A DNA stretch of 64,000 nucleotides from Streptomyces sindenensis (GTDB lineage Bacteria > Actinomycetota > Actinomycetes > Streptomycetales > Streptomycetaceae): contig NZ_BMSG01000029.1 in assembly GCF_014649035.1 (NCBI RefSeq), positions 1 to 64,000 on the forward strand, in the 5' to 3' direction. A program made the position numbers and the translations under genes. Shown here in pieces: positions 50,969 through 59,068 of this stretch (position 1 is its first letter; each line of letters opens with the position of its first letter). A model generated the notes under the pieces. It made no database searches and was not told where the DNA came from. It was given only the letters and a program-made list of their open reading frames with translations.

Positions 50969-52588
50969 ATGACTAGTCAGACCACCGTCGAGAAGGCGCC
51001 GCGGGAGCCCGAAGACAACGCAGGACCCGCCCCGGTCAAGGGGCTTCGCGGCCACCCCTGGCTGACCCTCTTCGCCGTCGCCATCGGCGTGATGATGGTC
51101 GCCCTCGACGGCACCATCGTCGCCATCGCGAACCCCGCCATCCAGAAGGACCTCGGCGCCACGCTCGCCGACGTCCAGTGGATCACCAACGGCTATCTGC
51201 TCGCCCTCGCCGTCGCCCTGATCACCGCGGGCAAGCTGGGCGACCGCTTCGGCCACCGGCAGACCTTCCTCATCGGCATCGCGGGCTTCGCCGCCTCGTC
51301 CGCCGCCATCGGCTTCTCCGAGGAGATCGGCCTCGTCGTTCTCTTCCGGGTGCTCCAGGGCCTCTTCGGTGCCCTGCTGATGCCGGCCGCGCTCGGCCTG
51401 CTGCGCGCCACCTTCCCCGCCGAGAAGCTGAACATGGCGATCGGCATCTGGGGCATGGTGATCGGAGCCTCCACCGCGGGCGGCCCGATCGTCGGCGGTC
51501 TGCTCGTCGAGCACGTCAGCTGGCAGTCGGTCTTCTTCATCAACGTGCCGGTCGGCATCGTGGCGCTCGCCTTCGGCCTGGTGATCCTCAAGGACCACCG
51601 CGCCGCCAACGCGCCGCGCTCCTTCGACATCCTCGGCATCGTGCTGCTCTCGGGTGCGATGTTCGCCCTCATCTGGGGCATCATCAAGGCCGGTGAGTCC
51701 TGGGGCTGGGGCGACGGCCGGACCTGGGCCTGGCTGGCCGCCGCCGTCGTGCTCTTCCTCGTCTTCGGCCTCTGGGAGACCAGGGTCCGCGAGCCGCTCG
51801 TCCCGCTGGGGATGTTCCGCTCCATCCCGTTGACGGCCGGTGTCGTCCTCATGACGCTGATGGCCTTCGCGTTCATGGGCGGCCTTTTCTTCGTGACCTT
51901 CTTCCTCCAGGGCGTCCACGGCCTCAGTCCGGTCGACAGCGGTCTGCGCCTGCTGCCGCTGACCGCCATGATGATCGTCGCCTCGCCGGTCGCCGGCCTG
52001 CTGATCACCAAGTTCGGCCCGCGCGTCCCGCTGGTCGGCGGCATGGTCTGCACGGCCACCGCGATGTTCGGCATGACCACGCTCACCGATTCCACCGGCA
52101 CCTTCGCGATGTCCCTCTGGTTCGCCCTGCTGGGCTGCGGGCTCGCCCCGGTCATGGTCGGCGCCACCGAGGTCATCGTCGGCAACGCGCCCATGGAGCT
52201 GTCCGGCGTTGCCGGCGGTCTCCAGCAGGCCGCCATGCAGGTCGGCGGCGCGCTCGGCACCGCCGTCCTCGGCGCCGTCATGTCCGCCAGGGTCAGTGCC
52301 GACTTCGCGGACAACTGGGCGGGCGCGGGCCTGCCCGGCGCACCCGACCCGAAGCTGGAGGAGGCCGCGGAGTTCGGCGTGGTCCCGGTCGACGCCCTTT
52401 CCAAGGCTCCCGGCATGACGCCGGACATCGTCGAGCGCATCGGCGGGGTCATCCACGACACCTTCATGTCCGGCATGGGCCTGGCCTTCACCGTCGCGGG
52501 CATCGTCGCGGTCGTCGCCGCCTTCGTCGCCACCCTCACCAAGCGCGGCGAGAACGCCGAGGCGGGTGCCGGGGTCGGTCACATCTGA
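50969..52588 (+). CDS. DHA2-type MFS multidrug exporter
   Basis: A 539-residue, 14-helix drug:H+ antiporter of the EmrB/QacA group. Signatures include LDGTIVAIANPAIQKDLGATLADVQWITNGYLL, GKLGDRFGHRQTFLIG (motif A) and VLQGLFGALLMPAALGLL (motif C-like). It probably exports drugs or a secondary metabolite, controlled by the divergent TetR repressor. The ATG at 50969 is supported by promoter spacing. A strong terminator follows at 52641-52672. Confidence 0.93.
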   Translation: MTSQTTVEKAPREPEDNAGPAPVKGLRGHPWLTLFAVAIGVMMVALDGTIVAIANPAIQKDLGATLADVQWITNGYLLALAVALITAGKLGDRFGHRQTFLIGIAGFAASSAAIGFSEEIGLVVLFRVLQGLFGALLMPAALGLLRATFPAEKLNMAIGIWGMVIGASTAGGPIVGGLLVEHVSWQSVFFINVPVGIVALAFGLVILKDHRAANAPRSFDILGIVLLSGAMFALIWGIIKAGESWGWGDGRTWAWLAAAVVLFLVFGLWETRVREPLVPLGMFRSIPLTAGVVLMTLMAFAFMGGLFFVTFFLQGVHGLSPVDSGLRLLPLTAMMIVASPVAGLLITKFGPRVPLVGGMVCTATAMFGMTTLTDSTGTFAMSLWFALLGCGLAPVMVGATEVIVGNAPMELSGVAGGLQQAAMQVGGALGTAVLGAVMSARVSADFADNWAGAGLPGAPDPKLEEAAEFGVVPVDALSKAPGMTPDIVERIGGVIHDTFMSGMGLAFTVAGIVAVVAAFVATLTKRGENAEAGAGVGHI

Positions 52589-52640
52589 CGCGCCCCGCAC
52601 GACAGCCCCGACGGCGCAGATCGTCAACACAGCGCAGGTC

Positions 52641-52672
52641 ACAGCCCCGCCGAATCCTTTCGGCGGGGCTGT
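52641..52672. terminator. Hairpin terminator after the exporter gene
   Basis: ACAGCCCCGCCGAA and TTCGGCGGGGCTGT pair perfectly around a TCCT loop. Confidence 0.88.
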
Positions 52673-52779
52673 CGCCTATCAGGGTGGAGCACCCCGGCCC
52701 CTCTTCCGCGCCGCTCGTCCGGTGACGCAGAGTGAGCGTCGTCAGCACAGCACCGACCAACCACGGGGGTTGATCCACC

Positions 52780-53214
52780 ATGCGCACGAACGTCACCCGT
52801 CCGCGTCCCCCGCGTACGGGCCTCACGCGTACGGCCGCTCTCGCGGCCGTACTGGCCGTTTCCGCACTCGTTCCCCCGGCCCTGGCCCACGACCGGGCGG
52901 CCGCCGCCCCCGAGCGGTCCCGGGCCGTCGCTCTCGGCTCCTGCGAGGCGGGCAGGCTCTGCCTCTGGAAGAAGCCCGACTTCGCCGGGGCCCGCCACAC
53001 CTTCGAGCTCTCCGACACCGACATCGAAAGCTGCGTCCCCCTCCCGAAGGGCGGCGACGCCCAGTCCCTCGCCAACCGCACCGGGCGGCCCGTCACCACC
53101 TACCAGTCCGCCGAGTGCGCGGAGACGGGCGAGTTCGAGACGTACCCGGGCGGAGGCACCTGGGCGCCCCGGTCCCCGTACCAGGTACGCGCCTTCAAGA
53201 TCTGGGAGAACTGA
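52780..53214 (+). CDS. Secreted peptidase-inhibitor family I36-like protein
   Basis: A 144-residue exported protein. A signal peptide ends near ALAHD. The mature part has the beta/gamma-crystallin-like pattern of Streptomyces metalloproteinase inhibitors (I36 family): SCEAGRLCLWKKPDFAGARH, four cysteines and FETYPGGGTWAP. Family members inhibit secreted metalloproteases. It is transcribed alone, flanked by terminators. Confidence 0.8.
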   Translation: MRTNVTRPRPPRTGLTRTAALAAVLAVSALVPPALAHDRAAAAPERSRAVALGSCEAGRLCLWKKPDFAGARHTFELSDTDIESCVPLPKGGDAQSLANRTGRPVTTYQSAECAETGEFETYPGGGTWAPRSPYQVRAFKIWEN

Positions 53215-53226
53215 GCCCGGACACAC

Positions 53227-53264
53227 GGGAGGGGCGGCGGCGCTCCCGCGCCACCGCCCCTCCC
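53227..53264. terminator. Hairpin between I36 and aceE genes
   Basis: GGGAGGGGCGG (53227-53237) pairs with CCGCCCCTCCC (53254-53264) between convergent genes. Confidence 0.75.
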
Positions 53265-53276
53265 GGCCGTTCCTGC

Positions 53277-56009
53277 CTACGCGTCGCCGCCCGCCGCGCC
53301 CGGATCGGCCGCGGCCACGTCCAGGAGCTCGTAGCGGTCGACGGCCTTCTTCAGGGCCGACCGGTCGACCTTGCCCTCCTTGGCCAGCTCGGTCAGCACC
53401 GCCAGCACGATCGACTGCGCGTCGATGTGGAAGAACCGGCGGGCCGCACCCCGGGTGTCCGCGAAGCCGAAGCCGTCCGCGCCCAGCGACTGGTACGCGC
53501 CCGGCACCCAGCGCGCGATCTGGTCCGGCACCGAACGCATCCAGTCCGAGACCGCCACGAACGGGCCCTGGGCCCCTTCGAGCTTCTTCGTCACGTACGG
53601 GACGCGCTGCTCCTCCTCCGGGTGCAGGAGGTTGTGGCGCTCCACCTCCACCGCGTCACGGCGCAGCTCGTTCCAGGAGGTCGCCGACCAGACGTCCGCC
53701 TTGACGTTCCACTCGTCCGCGAGGATCTTCTGCGCCTCCAGGGCCCAGGGGACCGCCACACCCGACGCCATGATCTGGGCCGGGATCTCGCCCTTCTCGC
53801 CGGTGGAGAAGCGGTGGATGCCCTTGAGGATGCCCTCGACGTCCACGTTCTCGGGCTCGGCCGGGTGCTGGATCGGCTCGTTGTAGACGGTGAGGTAGTA
53901 GAAGACGTCCTCGTTCGCCTCGCCGTACATCCGGCGGAGCCCGTCCTGCATGATGTGCGCGATCTCGAACCCGTAGGCCGGGTCGTACGCGACACAGCCC
54001 GGGTTCGTCGAGGCGAGCAGCTGAGAGTGGCCGTCCGCGTGCTGGAGGCCCTCACCGGTCAGGGTCGTGCGCCCGGCGGTCGCGCCCAGCACGAAACCGC
54101 GCGAGAGCTGGTCGGCCATCTGCCAGAACTGGTCACCGGTCCGCTGGAACCCGAACATCGAGTAGAAGACGTACACCGGGATCAGCGGCTCGCCGTGCGT
54201 GGCGTACGCCGAACCGGCCGCGATCAGGGAGGCCGTGCACCCCGCCTCGGAGATGCCGTCGTGCAGCATCTGGCCCGTGGGGGACTCCTTGTACGCGAGC
54301 AGCAGCTCCCGGTCGACCGCCTCGTACTGCTGCCCCAGCGGGTTGTAGATCTTCGCACTCGGGAAGAACGCGTCCATGCCGAAGGTGCGGTACTCGTCGG
54401 GGGCGATCAGCACGAACCGCTTGCCGATCTCCTTGTCCCGCATGAGGTCCTTCAGGATGCGGACGAACGCCATGGTGGTGGCGATCGACTGCGAACCCGA
54501 ACCCTTCTTCGCTGCCGCGTACGTCTTGTCCGCGGGCTGCGGCAGCGGCTTCGCACGGACCACCCGGGTCGGGACGTAACCGCCCAGACTCTGCCGGCGG
54601 TCGTGCATGTACTGGATCTCCTCCGAGTCGCGGCCCGGGTGGTAGTAGGGCGGGTAGCCCTCGTCCAGCTGCTTGTCCGTGATCGGGATGTGCAGACGGT
54701 CCCGGAAGCGCTTGAGGTCCTCGACCGTGAGCTTCTTCATCTGGTGGGTCGCGTTGCGGCCCTCGAAGTTCGGCCCCAGGGTCCAGCCCTTGACCGTCTG
54801 CGCCAGGATGACCGTCGGCTGGCCCTTGTGCGCCTTGGCCGCCGCGTAGGCCGCGTAGACCTTGCGGTGGTCGTGACCGCCGCGCCCCAGGTGCAGGATC
54901 TGCTGGTCGGTCATGTCCTTGACCATGTCCCGCAGCCGCGGGTCGTCGCCGAAGAAGTGCTCGCGGATGTACGCGCCGGTCTCGGTGGCGTACGTCTGGA
55001 ACTGGCCGTCCGGCGTGGTGTTCAGCTTGTTGACCAGGATGCCCGTGCGGTCCTGCGCCAGCAGCGGGTCCCAGGAGCGGTCCCAGACCAGCTTGATGAC
55101 GTTCCAGCCGGCGCCCCGGAACTGCGACTCCAGCTCCTGGATGATCTTGCCGTTGCCGCGCACCGGACCGTCGAGCCGCTGGAGGTTGCAGTTGACGACG
55201 AAGGTCAGGTTGTCCAGGCCCTCGCGGGCCGCGATGGACAGCTGGCCCAGCGACTCCGGCTCGTCCATCTCGCCGTCGCCCAGATAGGCCCAGACGTGCG
55301 ACTTGGAGGTGTCGGCGATGCCGCGCGCCTCCATGTAGCGGTTCATCCGCGCCTGGTAGATCGCGCCGAGCGGGCCGAGGCCCATCGAGACGGTCGGGAA
55401 CTCCCAGAAGTCCGGCATCAGCCGCGGGTGCGGGTAGCTGGACAGCCCGTTCGGGGCCTTCGACTTCTCCTGGCGGAACGCGTCGAGCTGCGCTTCGCTC
55501 AGCCGGTCCAGCAGGAACGCGCGGGCGTAGATCCCGGGGGACGCGTGCCCCTGGAAGAAGATCTGGTCACCGCCGTCGCCCTGGTCCTTGCCCCGGAAGA
55601 AGTGGTTGAAGCCCACGTCGTACAGCGAGGCGGAGGAGGCGAAGGTGGCGATGTGGCCGCCGACGCCGATGCCGGGGCGCTGGGCCCGCGAGACCATCAC
55701 GGCGGCGTTCCACCGGGTCGCGTTGAGGACCTTGCGTTCGATCTCCTCGTCGCCGGGGAAGAACGGCTCGTCCTTCGTGGCGATCGTGTTCACGTAGTCC
55801 GTGCTGCGCATCTCGGGCACCGCCACACGCTTCTCGCGTGCGCGCTCGATGAGCCGGAGCATCAGGTAGCGGGCCCGTTCGCGGCCGCGCTCGTCGACGG
55901 CGGCGTCGAGGGAGTCCAGCCATTCCTTGGTCTCCTCGGGATCGAAATCCGGGACCTGGCTGGGAAGGCCGCCAATGATGATCGGGTTGCGATCGGATCC
56001 GGAAGCCAC
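53277..56009 (-). CDS. aceE: Pyruvate dehydrogenase E1 component, homodimeric (AceE)
   Basis: A 910-residue thiamine-diphosphate enzyme that decarboxylates pyruvate and acetylates the lipoyl groups of E2. It is the single-chain E1 used by actinobacteria. Markers are HIATFASSASLYDVGFNHFF near the N-terminus, the ThDP-binding YLGDGEMDEPESLGQLSIA (GDGx) with NCNLQRLDGPVRGN, and TLTGEGLQHADGHSQLLAS in the C-terminal half. GTG at 56009 follows GAAGGA. The E2 and E3 genes are not nearby, as usual in Streptomyces. It diverges from DUF3052 over a 514-bp gap. Confidence 0.95.
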   Translation of the reverse strand: MASGSDRNPIIIGGLPSQVPDFDPEETKEWLDSLDAAVDERGRERARYLMLRLIERAREKRVAVPEMRSTDYVNTIATKDEPFFPGDEEIERKVLNATRWNAAVMVSRAQRPGIGVGGHIATFASSASLYDVGFNHFFRGKDQGDGGDQIFFQGHASPGIYARAFLLDRLSEAQLDAFRQEKSKAPNGLSSYPHPRLMPDFWEFPTVSMGLGPLGAIYQARMNRYMEARGIADTSKSHVWAYLGDGEMDEPESLGQLSIAAREGLDNLTFVVNCNLQRLDGPVRGNGKIIQELESQFRGAGWNVIKLVWDRSWDPLLAQDRTGILVNKLNTTPDGQFQTYATETGAYIREHFFGDDPRLRDMVKDMTDQQILHLGRGGHDHRKVYAAYAAAKAHKGQPTVILAQTVKGWTLGPNFEGRNATHQMKKLTVEDLKRFRDRLHIPITDKQLDEGYPPYYHPGRDSEEIQYMHDRRQSLGGYVPTRVVRAKPLPQPADKTYAAAKKGSGSQSIATTMAFVRILKDLMRDKEIGKRFVLIAPDEYRTFGMDAFFPSAKIYNPLGQQYEAVDRELLLAYKESPTGQMLHDGISEAGCTASLIAAGSAYATHGEPLIPVYVFYSMFGFQRTGDQFWQMADQLSRGFVLGATAGRTTLTGEGLQHADGHSQLLASTNPGCVAYDPAYGFEIAHIMQDGLRRMYGEANEDVFYYLTVYNEPIQHPAEPENVDVEGILKGIHRFSTGEKGEIPAQIMASGVAVPWALEAQKILADEWNVKADVWSATSWNELRRDAVEVERHNLLHPEEEQRVPYVTKKLEGAQGPFVAVSDWMRSVPDQIARWVPGAYQSLGADGFGFADTRGAARRFFHIDAQSIVLAVLTELAKEGKVDRSALKKAVDRYELLDVAAADPGAAGGDA

Positions 56010-56523
56010 ACTGTTCCTTCGCTGTTCGGTGGTGCTCTACGGGGCTGTTGCGGGGAAACCTGCCCCCAGACAGCTCTGCCAACTCTGTCAACTCTGTGTG
56101 CGCCGCCTCCATCGTGCTACCGCGAGGGCCCGAACGTCATCTCTACCGAGTGGTAACCCGAAGGTTCGGAAAACTCGCCCGGCGGGCACGAGTGTGGGCA
56201 GTACGCGGCTGGGTACGGGCAAACCGCAACCTTACGCCCAAGCCGTCCAAGCGTTCCCAAAGGCTGTTCGACTCCTAATGGCGGAGCGAAACCGCATAAG
56301 CTGAGGAAGGACGTAAACGGATGGAGCGAACCGGGGCAGGCCCCGGGAAGCCGCCGGAGAGACATGCCGGAACTTGCGGTGACGTGGCAGGGAACGTCAC
56401 CGTATAGGCGGTCTCGCACACTGGGTACTTGCGCGATTCGCCGGGCCCGTGTGGACTACGGCCTACGCCCCGCGCACGCGCGTGGCTGCAGCATTTTCCG
56501 AAGACATGATCAGGAGGCAACCC
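56010..56523. promoter_or_regulatory. Long intergenic region between aceE and DUF3052
   Basis: Divergent promoters must lie here. Visible items: three copies of a 9-bp repeat (ACTCTGTCA-like, 56073-56099) in the aceE leader; an 8-bp inverted repeat GGTGACGT/ACGTCACC (56378-56385 and 56394-56401); and GGAAC (56391) with TCT (56412) at a spacing of 16 that would suit an ECF sigma factor. A 28-codon frame (56321-56407) behind GAGGAAGG is possible but not convincing. No riboswitch class was recognised. Confidence 0.45.
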
Positions 56524-56961
56524 GTGAGCGCGACCGCGGACCACGCGGAGGAGCGGACCAACCCGGCGGCACGCCTGGGGTTCGAGCCCGGACAGGTGGT
56601 CCAGGAGATCGGCTACGACGACGACGTCGAGCTGGAGCTCCGTGAGGGCATTGAGGCCACTACCGGCCAGGAACTCGTCGACGAGGACTACGACGACGTC
56701 GCAGACGTCGTCCTGCTCTGGTTCCGCGACGAGGACGGCGACCTTACGGACGCGCTGGTGGATGCCATCGGTCTGATCGAGGACGGCGGGATGGTCTGGC
56801 TGATGACGCCGAAGACCGGCCGTGACGGATACGTCGAACCGAGCGACATCAATGAGGCCGCCCAGACGGCCGGGCTCGCCCAGACCAAGAGCATCAGCGC
56901 GGGCAAGGACTGGACGGGCAGCCGTCTGGCCACCCCCAAGGGGGCCAAAGCCAAGCGCTGA
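56524..56961 (+). CDS. DUF3052 protein
   Basis: A 145-residue acidic actinobacterial protein (LGFEPGQVVQEIGYDDDVE, MVWLMTPKTGRDGYVEPSDI). Homologues are widely conserved in actinobacteria, next to aceE or stress genes, with no established function. No catalytic motif is seen. GTG at 56524 has a perfect AGGAGG 9 bp upstream. It is followed by a strong terminator and then ahpE. Confidence 0.88.
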   Translation: MSATADHAEERTNPAARLGFEPGQVVQEIGYDDDVELELREGIEATTGQELVDEDYDDVADVVLLWFRDEDGDLTDALVDAIGLIEDGGMVWLMTPKTGRDGYVEPSDINEAAQTAGLAQTKSISAGKDWTGSRLATPKGAKAKR

Positions 56962-56982
56962 ACCGCTTTTCGCACCACCCCG

Positions 56983-57018
56983 AGGCCCTCACGGGCGCAT
57001 CCGCACCCGTGAGGGCCT
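56983..57018. terminator. Hairpin terminator after DUF3052
   Basis: AGGCCCTCACGGG and CCCGTGAGGGCCT form a perfect 13-bp stem with a 10-nt loop, 21 bp after the stop codon. Confidence 0.88.
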
Positions 57019-57117
57019 TCGTACGTCCGCCGCCGGGCTGCGTAGGGTGGGAGCCACCCGGACGGGCCCGGCCAGGGTCCCGGGCAAGCGGAGAAGCGGC
57101 GAAGGGATACGTGTTCC

Positions 57118-57576
57118 ATGACGATCGAGGTCGGCAGCCAGGCCCCGGACTTCCAGCTCAAGGACAACCACGGCCGGACCGTGCGCCTGTCGGAGTTCCG
57201 CGGTGAGAAGAACGTGGTGCTGGTGTTCTACCCGTTCGCCTTCACCGGCGTCTGCACCGGCGAGCTGTGCGCGCTCCGCGACGAGCTGCCCCGCTTCGAG
57301 GACGAGGACGCCCAGATCCTCGCCGTCTCCAACGACTCCATCCACACCCTGCGCGTCTTCGCCGAGCAGGAGGGGCTGGAATACCCCCTGCTGTCCGATT
57401 TCTGGCCGCACGGCGAGACCTCGCGGGCGTACGGCGTCTTCGACGAGGACAAGGGCTGCGCGGTGCGGGGCACCTTCGTCATCGACAAGGCGGGCACCGT
57501 CCGCTGGAGCGTCGTCAACGGCCTCCCGGACGCCCGCGACCTGAAGGACTACGTCAAGGCGCTCGAAGCGCTCTGA
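57118..57576 (+). CDS. AhpE-like peroxiredoxin
   Basis: A 152-residue peroxiredoxin that reduces hydroperoxides. The peroxidatic C46 is in PFAFTGVCTGELCAL, the layout of M. tuberculosis AhpE. A second Cys lies at 51 and a third in DKGCAVRG. The PAPDF-type start (GSQAPDFQLKD) is intact. ATG at 57118 is used for the usual length. It ends at a hairpin (57595-57621). Confidence 0.9.
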   Translation: MTIEVGSQAPDFQLKDNHGRTVRLSEFRGEKNVVLVFYPFAFTGVCTGELCALRDELPRFEDEDAQILAVSNDSIHTLRVFAEQEGLEYPLLSDFWPHGETSRAYGVFDEDKGCAVRGTFVIDKAGTVRWSVVNGLPDARDLKDYVKALEAL

Positions 57577-57594
57577 GACGATCTCCTGGCGACG

Positions 57595-57621
57595 CCCGGT
57601 CAAAAGCCTGTTTTGGCCGGG
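57595..57621. terminator. Hairpin terminator after the peroxiredoxin gene
   Basis: CCCGGTCAAAA and TTTTGGCCGGG pair with one G-T wobble around a GCCTG loop, about 18 bp beyond the stop. Confidence 0.75.
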
Positions 57622-57714
57622 AACCGGTCACTAGGATCCAATCGTTGATCCGATGCCAACGAACGACGGGGACGCTGGTGTCTGCCGGCCCCTGAGAAAA
57701 CTACTGGAGGACTC

Positions 57715-58290
57715 GTGGGAGTCAGCCTCAGCAAGGGCGGCAACGTCTCGCTGACCAAGGCCGCGCCCAACCTGACCGCGGTCATCGTCGGTCTGGGCTG
57801 GGACGCCCGCACCACCACCGGGGGTGACTTCGACCTCGACGCCAGCGCGCTGCTGACGAACCCCGAGGGCAAGGTCGCCGCCGACGGCAATTTCGTCTTC
57901 TTCAACAACCTGAAGAGCCCCGACGGCTCCGTCGAGCACACCGGTGACAACACCACCGGTGAGGGCGAGGGCGACGACGAGGTCATCAAGGTGAACCTCG
58001 CCGGTGTCCCGGCCGACGTCGACAAGATCGTCTTCCCGGTCTCGATCTACGAGGCCGAGACCCGCCAGCAGAGCTTCGGCCAGGTCCGCAACGCGTACAT
58101 CCGCGTGGTCAACCAGGCCGACAACACCGAGCTCGCCCGCTACGACCTGAGCGAGGACGCCTCCACGGAGACCGCGATGGTCTTCGGCGAGCTCTACCGC
58201 AACGGCGCCGAGTGGAAGTTCCGCGCCATCGGCCAGGGGTACGCCTCCGGCCTGCGCGGCATCGCCCAGGACTTCGGCGTCAACGTCTGA
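57715..58290 (+). CDS. terD: TerD family stress protein
   Basis: A 191-residue TerD protein, the calcium-binding fold linked to tellurite, phage, oxidative and membrane-stress resistance. Ca2+-ligand blocks are conserved: DFDLDASALL, SPDGSVEHTGDN, and ARYDLSEDAS. GTG at 57715 follows CTGGAGG. It is about 70% identical by eye to the next gene, indicating tandem duplication. An intrinsic terminator with a T-tract follows. Confidence 0.93.
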   Translation: MGVSLSKGGNVSLTKAAPNLTAVIVGLGWDARTTTGGDFDLDASALLTNPEGKVAADGNFVFFNNLKSPDGSVEHTGDNTTGEGEGDDEVIKVNLAGVPADVDKIVFPVSIYEAETRQQSFGQVRNAYIRVVNQADNTELARYDLSEDASTETAMVFGELYRNGAEWKFRAIGQGYASGLRGIAQDFGVNV

Positions 58291-58343
58291 CGTTCTGGCG
58301 CCAAGGGGGTGGCCGGCCGGTCCTGATCCGCCGGACACCCCGA

Positions 58344-58398
58344 CCGGGCGCTTTCGACGCCCGACCCCGGGCGTCGAAAGCGCCCGGCAGCGTTTTTT
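58344..58398 (+). terminator. Intrinsic terminator with T-tract between the two terD genes
   Basis: A perfect 20-bp stem (CCGGGCGCTTTCGACGCCCG at 58344-58363 and its complement at 58368-58387, ACCC loop) is followed by a run of six T (58393-58398). A true U-tract is rare in Streptomyces. It ends only 21 bp before the next ATG, within the leader of the second terD. Confidence 0.88.
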
Positions 58399-58419
58399 CA
58401 CGACTCGGGGAGGACACAC

Positions 58420-58995
58420 ATGGGCGTCACGCTCGCCAAGGGAGGCAATGTCTCCCTCTCCAAGGTCGCACCCAACCTCACCCAGGTGCTGGTCGGGCTC
58501 GGCTGGGACGCACGCTCCACCACGGGCGCCGCTTTCGACCTCGACGCCAGCGCTCTGCTGTGCCAGTCGGGCCGGGTGCTCGGTGACGAGTGGTTCGTCT
58601 TCTACAACAACCTCACGAGCCCGGACGGCTCCGTCGAGCACACCGGCGACAACCTCACCGGTGAGGGCGACGGCGACGACGAGTCCGTCATCGTCCGCCT
58701 CGACCAGGTGCCGGCCCACTGCGACAAGATCGTCTTTCCGGTCTCGATCCATGACGCGGACAACCGGGGCCAGGCGTTCGGCCAGGTCAGCAATGCGTTC
58801 ATCCGCGTGGTCAACCAGGCCGACGGCCAGGAGCTGGCCCGCTACGACCTGAGCGAGGACGCCTCGACGGAGACCGCGATGATCTTCGGCGAGCTCTACC
58901 GGTACAACGGCGAGTGGAAATTCCGTGCAGTCGGCCAGGGGTACGCGTCAGGCCTGCGCGGCATCGCTCTAGACTTCGGCGTCAACGTTTCATAA
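58420..58995 (+). CDS. terD: TerD family stress protein, second copy
   Basis: A 191-residue paralogue of the preceding protein, with the same calcium motifs (FDLDASALL, SPDGSVEHTGDN, RYDLSEDAS) and the shared end GQGYASGLRGIALDFGVN. GGGGAGGA lies before the ATG. No room is left for a promoter between the upstream T-tract and this gene, so it relies on read-through or on a promoter located before the hairpin. The two copies may therefore be expressed at different levels. Confidence 0.93.
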   Translation: MGVTLAKGGNVSLSKVAPNLTQVLVGLGWDARSTTGAAFDLDASALLCQSGRVLGDEWFVFYNNLTSPDGSVEHTGDNLTGEGDGDDESVIVRLDQVPAHCDKIVFPVSIHDADNRGQAFGQVSNAFIRVVNQADGQELARYDLSEDASTETAMIFGELYRYNGEWKFRAVGQGYASGLRGIALDFGVNVS

Positions 58996-59068
58996 TGCCG
59001 CGCAGGACCTAGGCGCGGGGGGCCCCGACGCACGGGGGAGACCCTTTACCAACACGATGGGGTAGCCA

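Noticed and set aside
56280..56450. A possible riboswitch before DUF3052.
   Set aside because: Some hairpins form, but no conserved core of a known class (ydaO/c-di-AMP, cobalamin, SAM) could be matched by eye.
57577..57714. A tRNA or small RNA gene between the peroxiredoxin and terD genes.
   Set aside because: The only structure is the terminator hairpin at 57595-57621; no cloverleaf or TψC-like GGTTCGA sequence.
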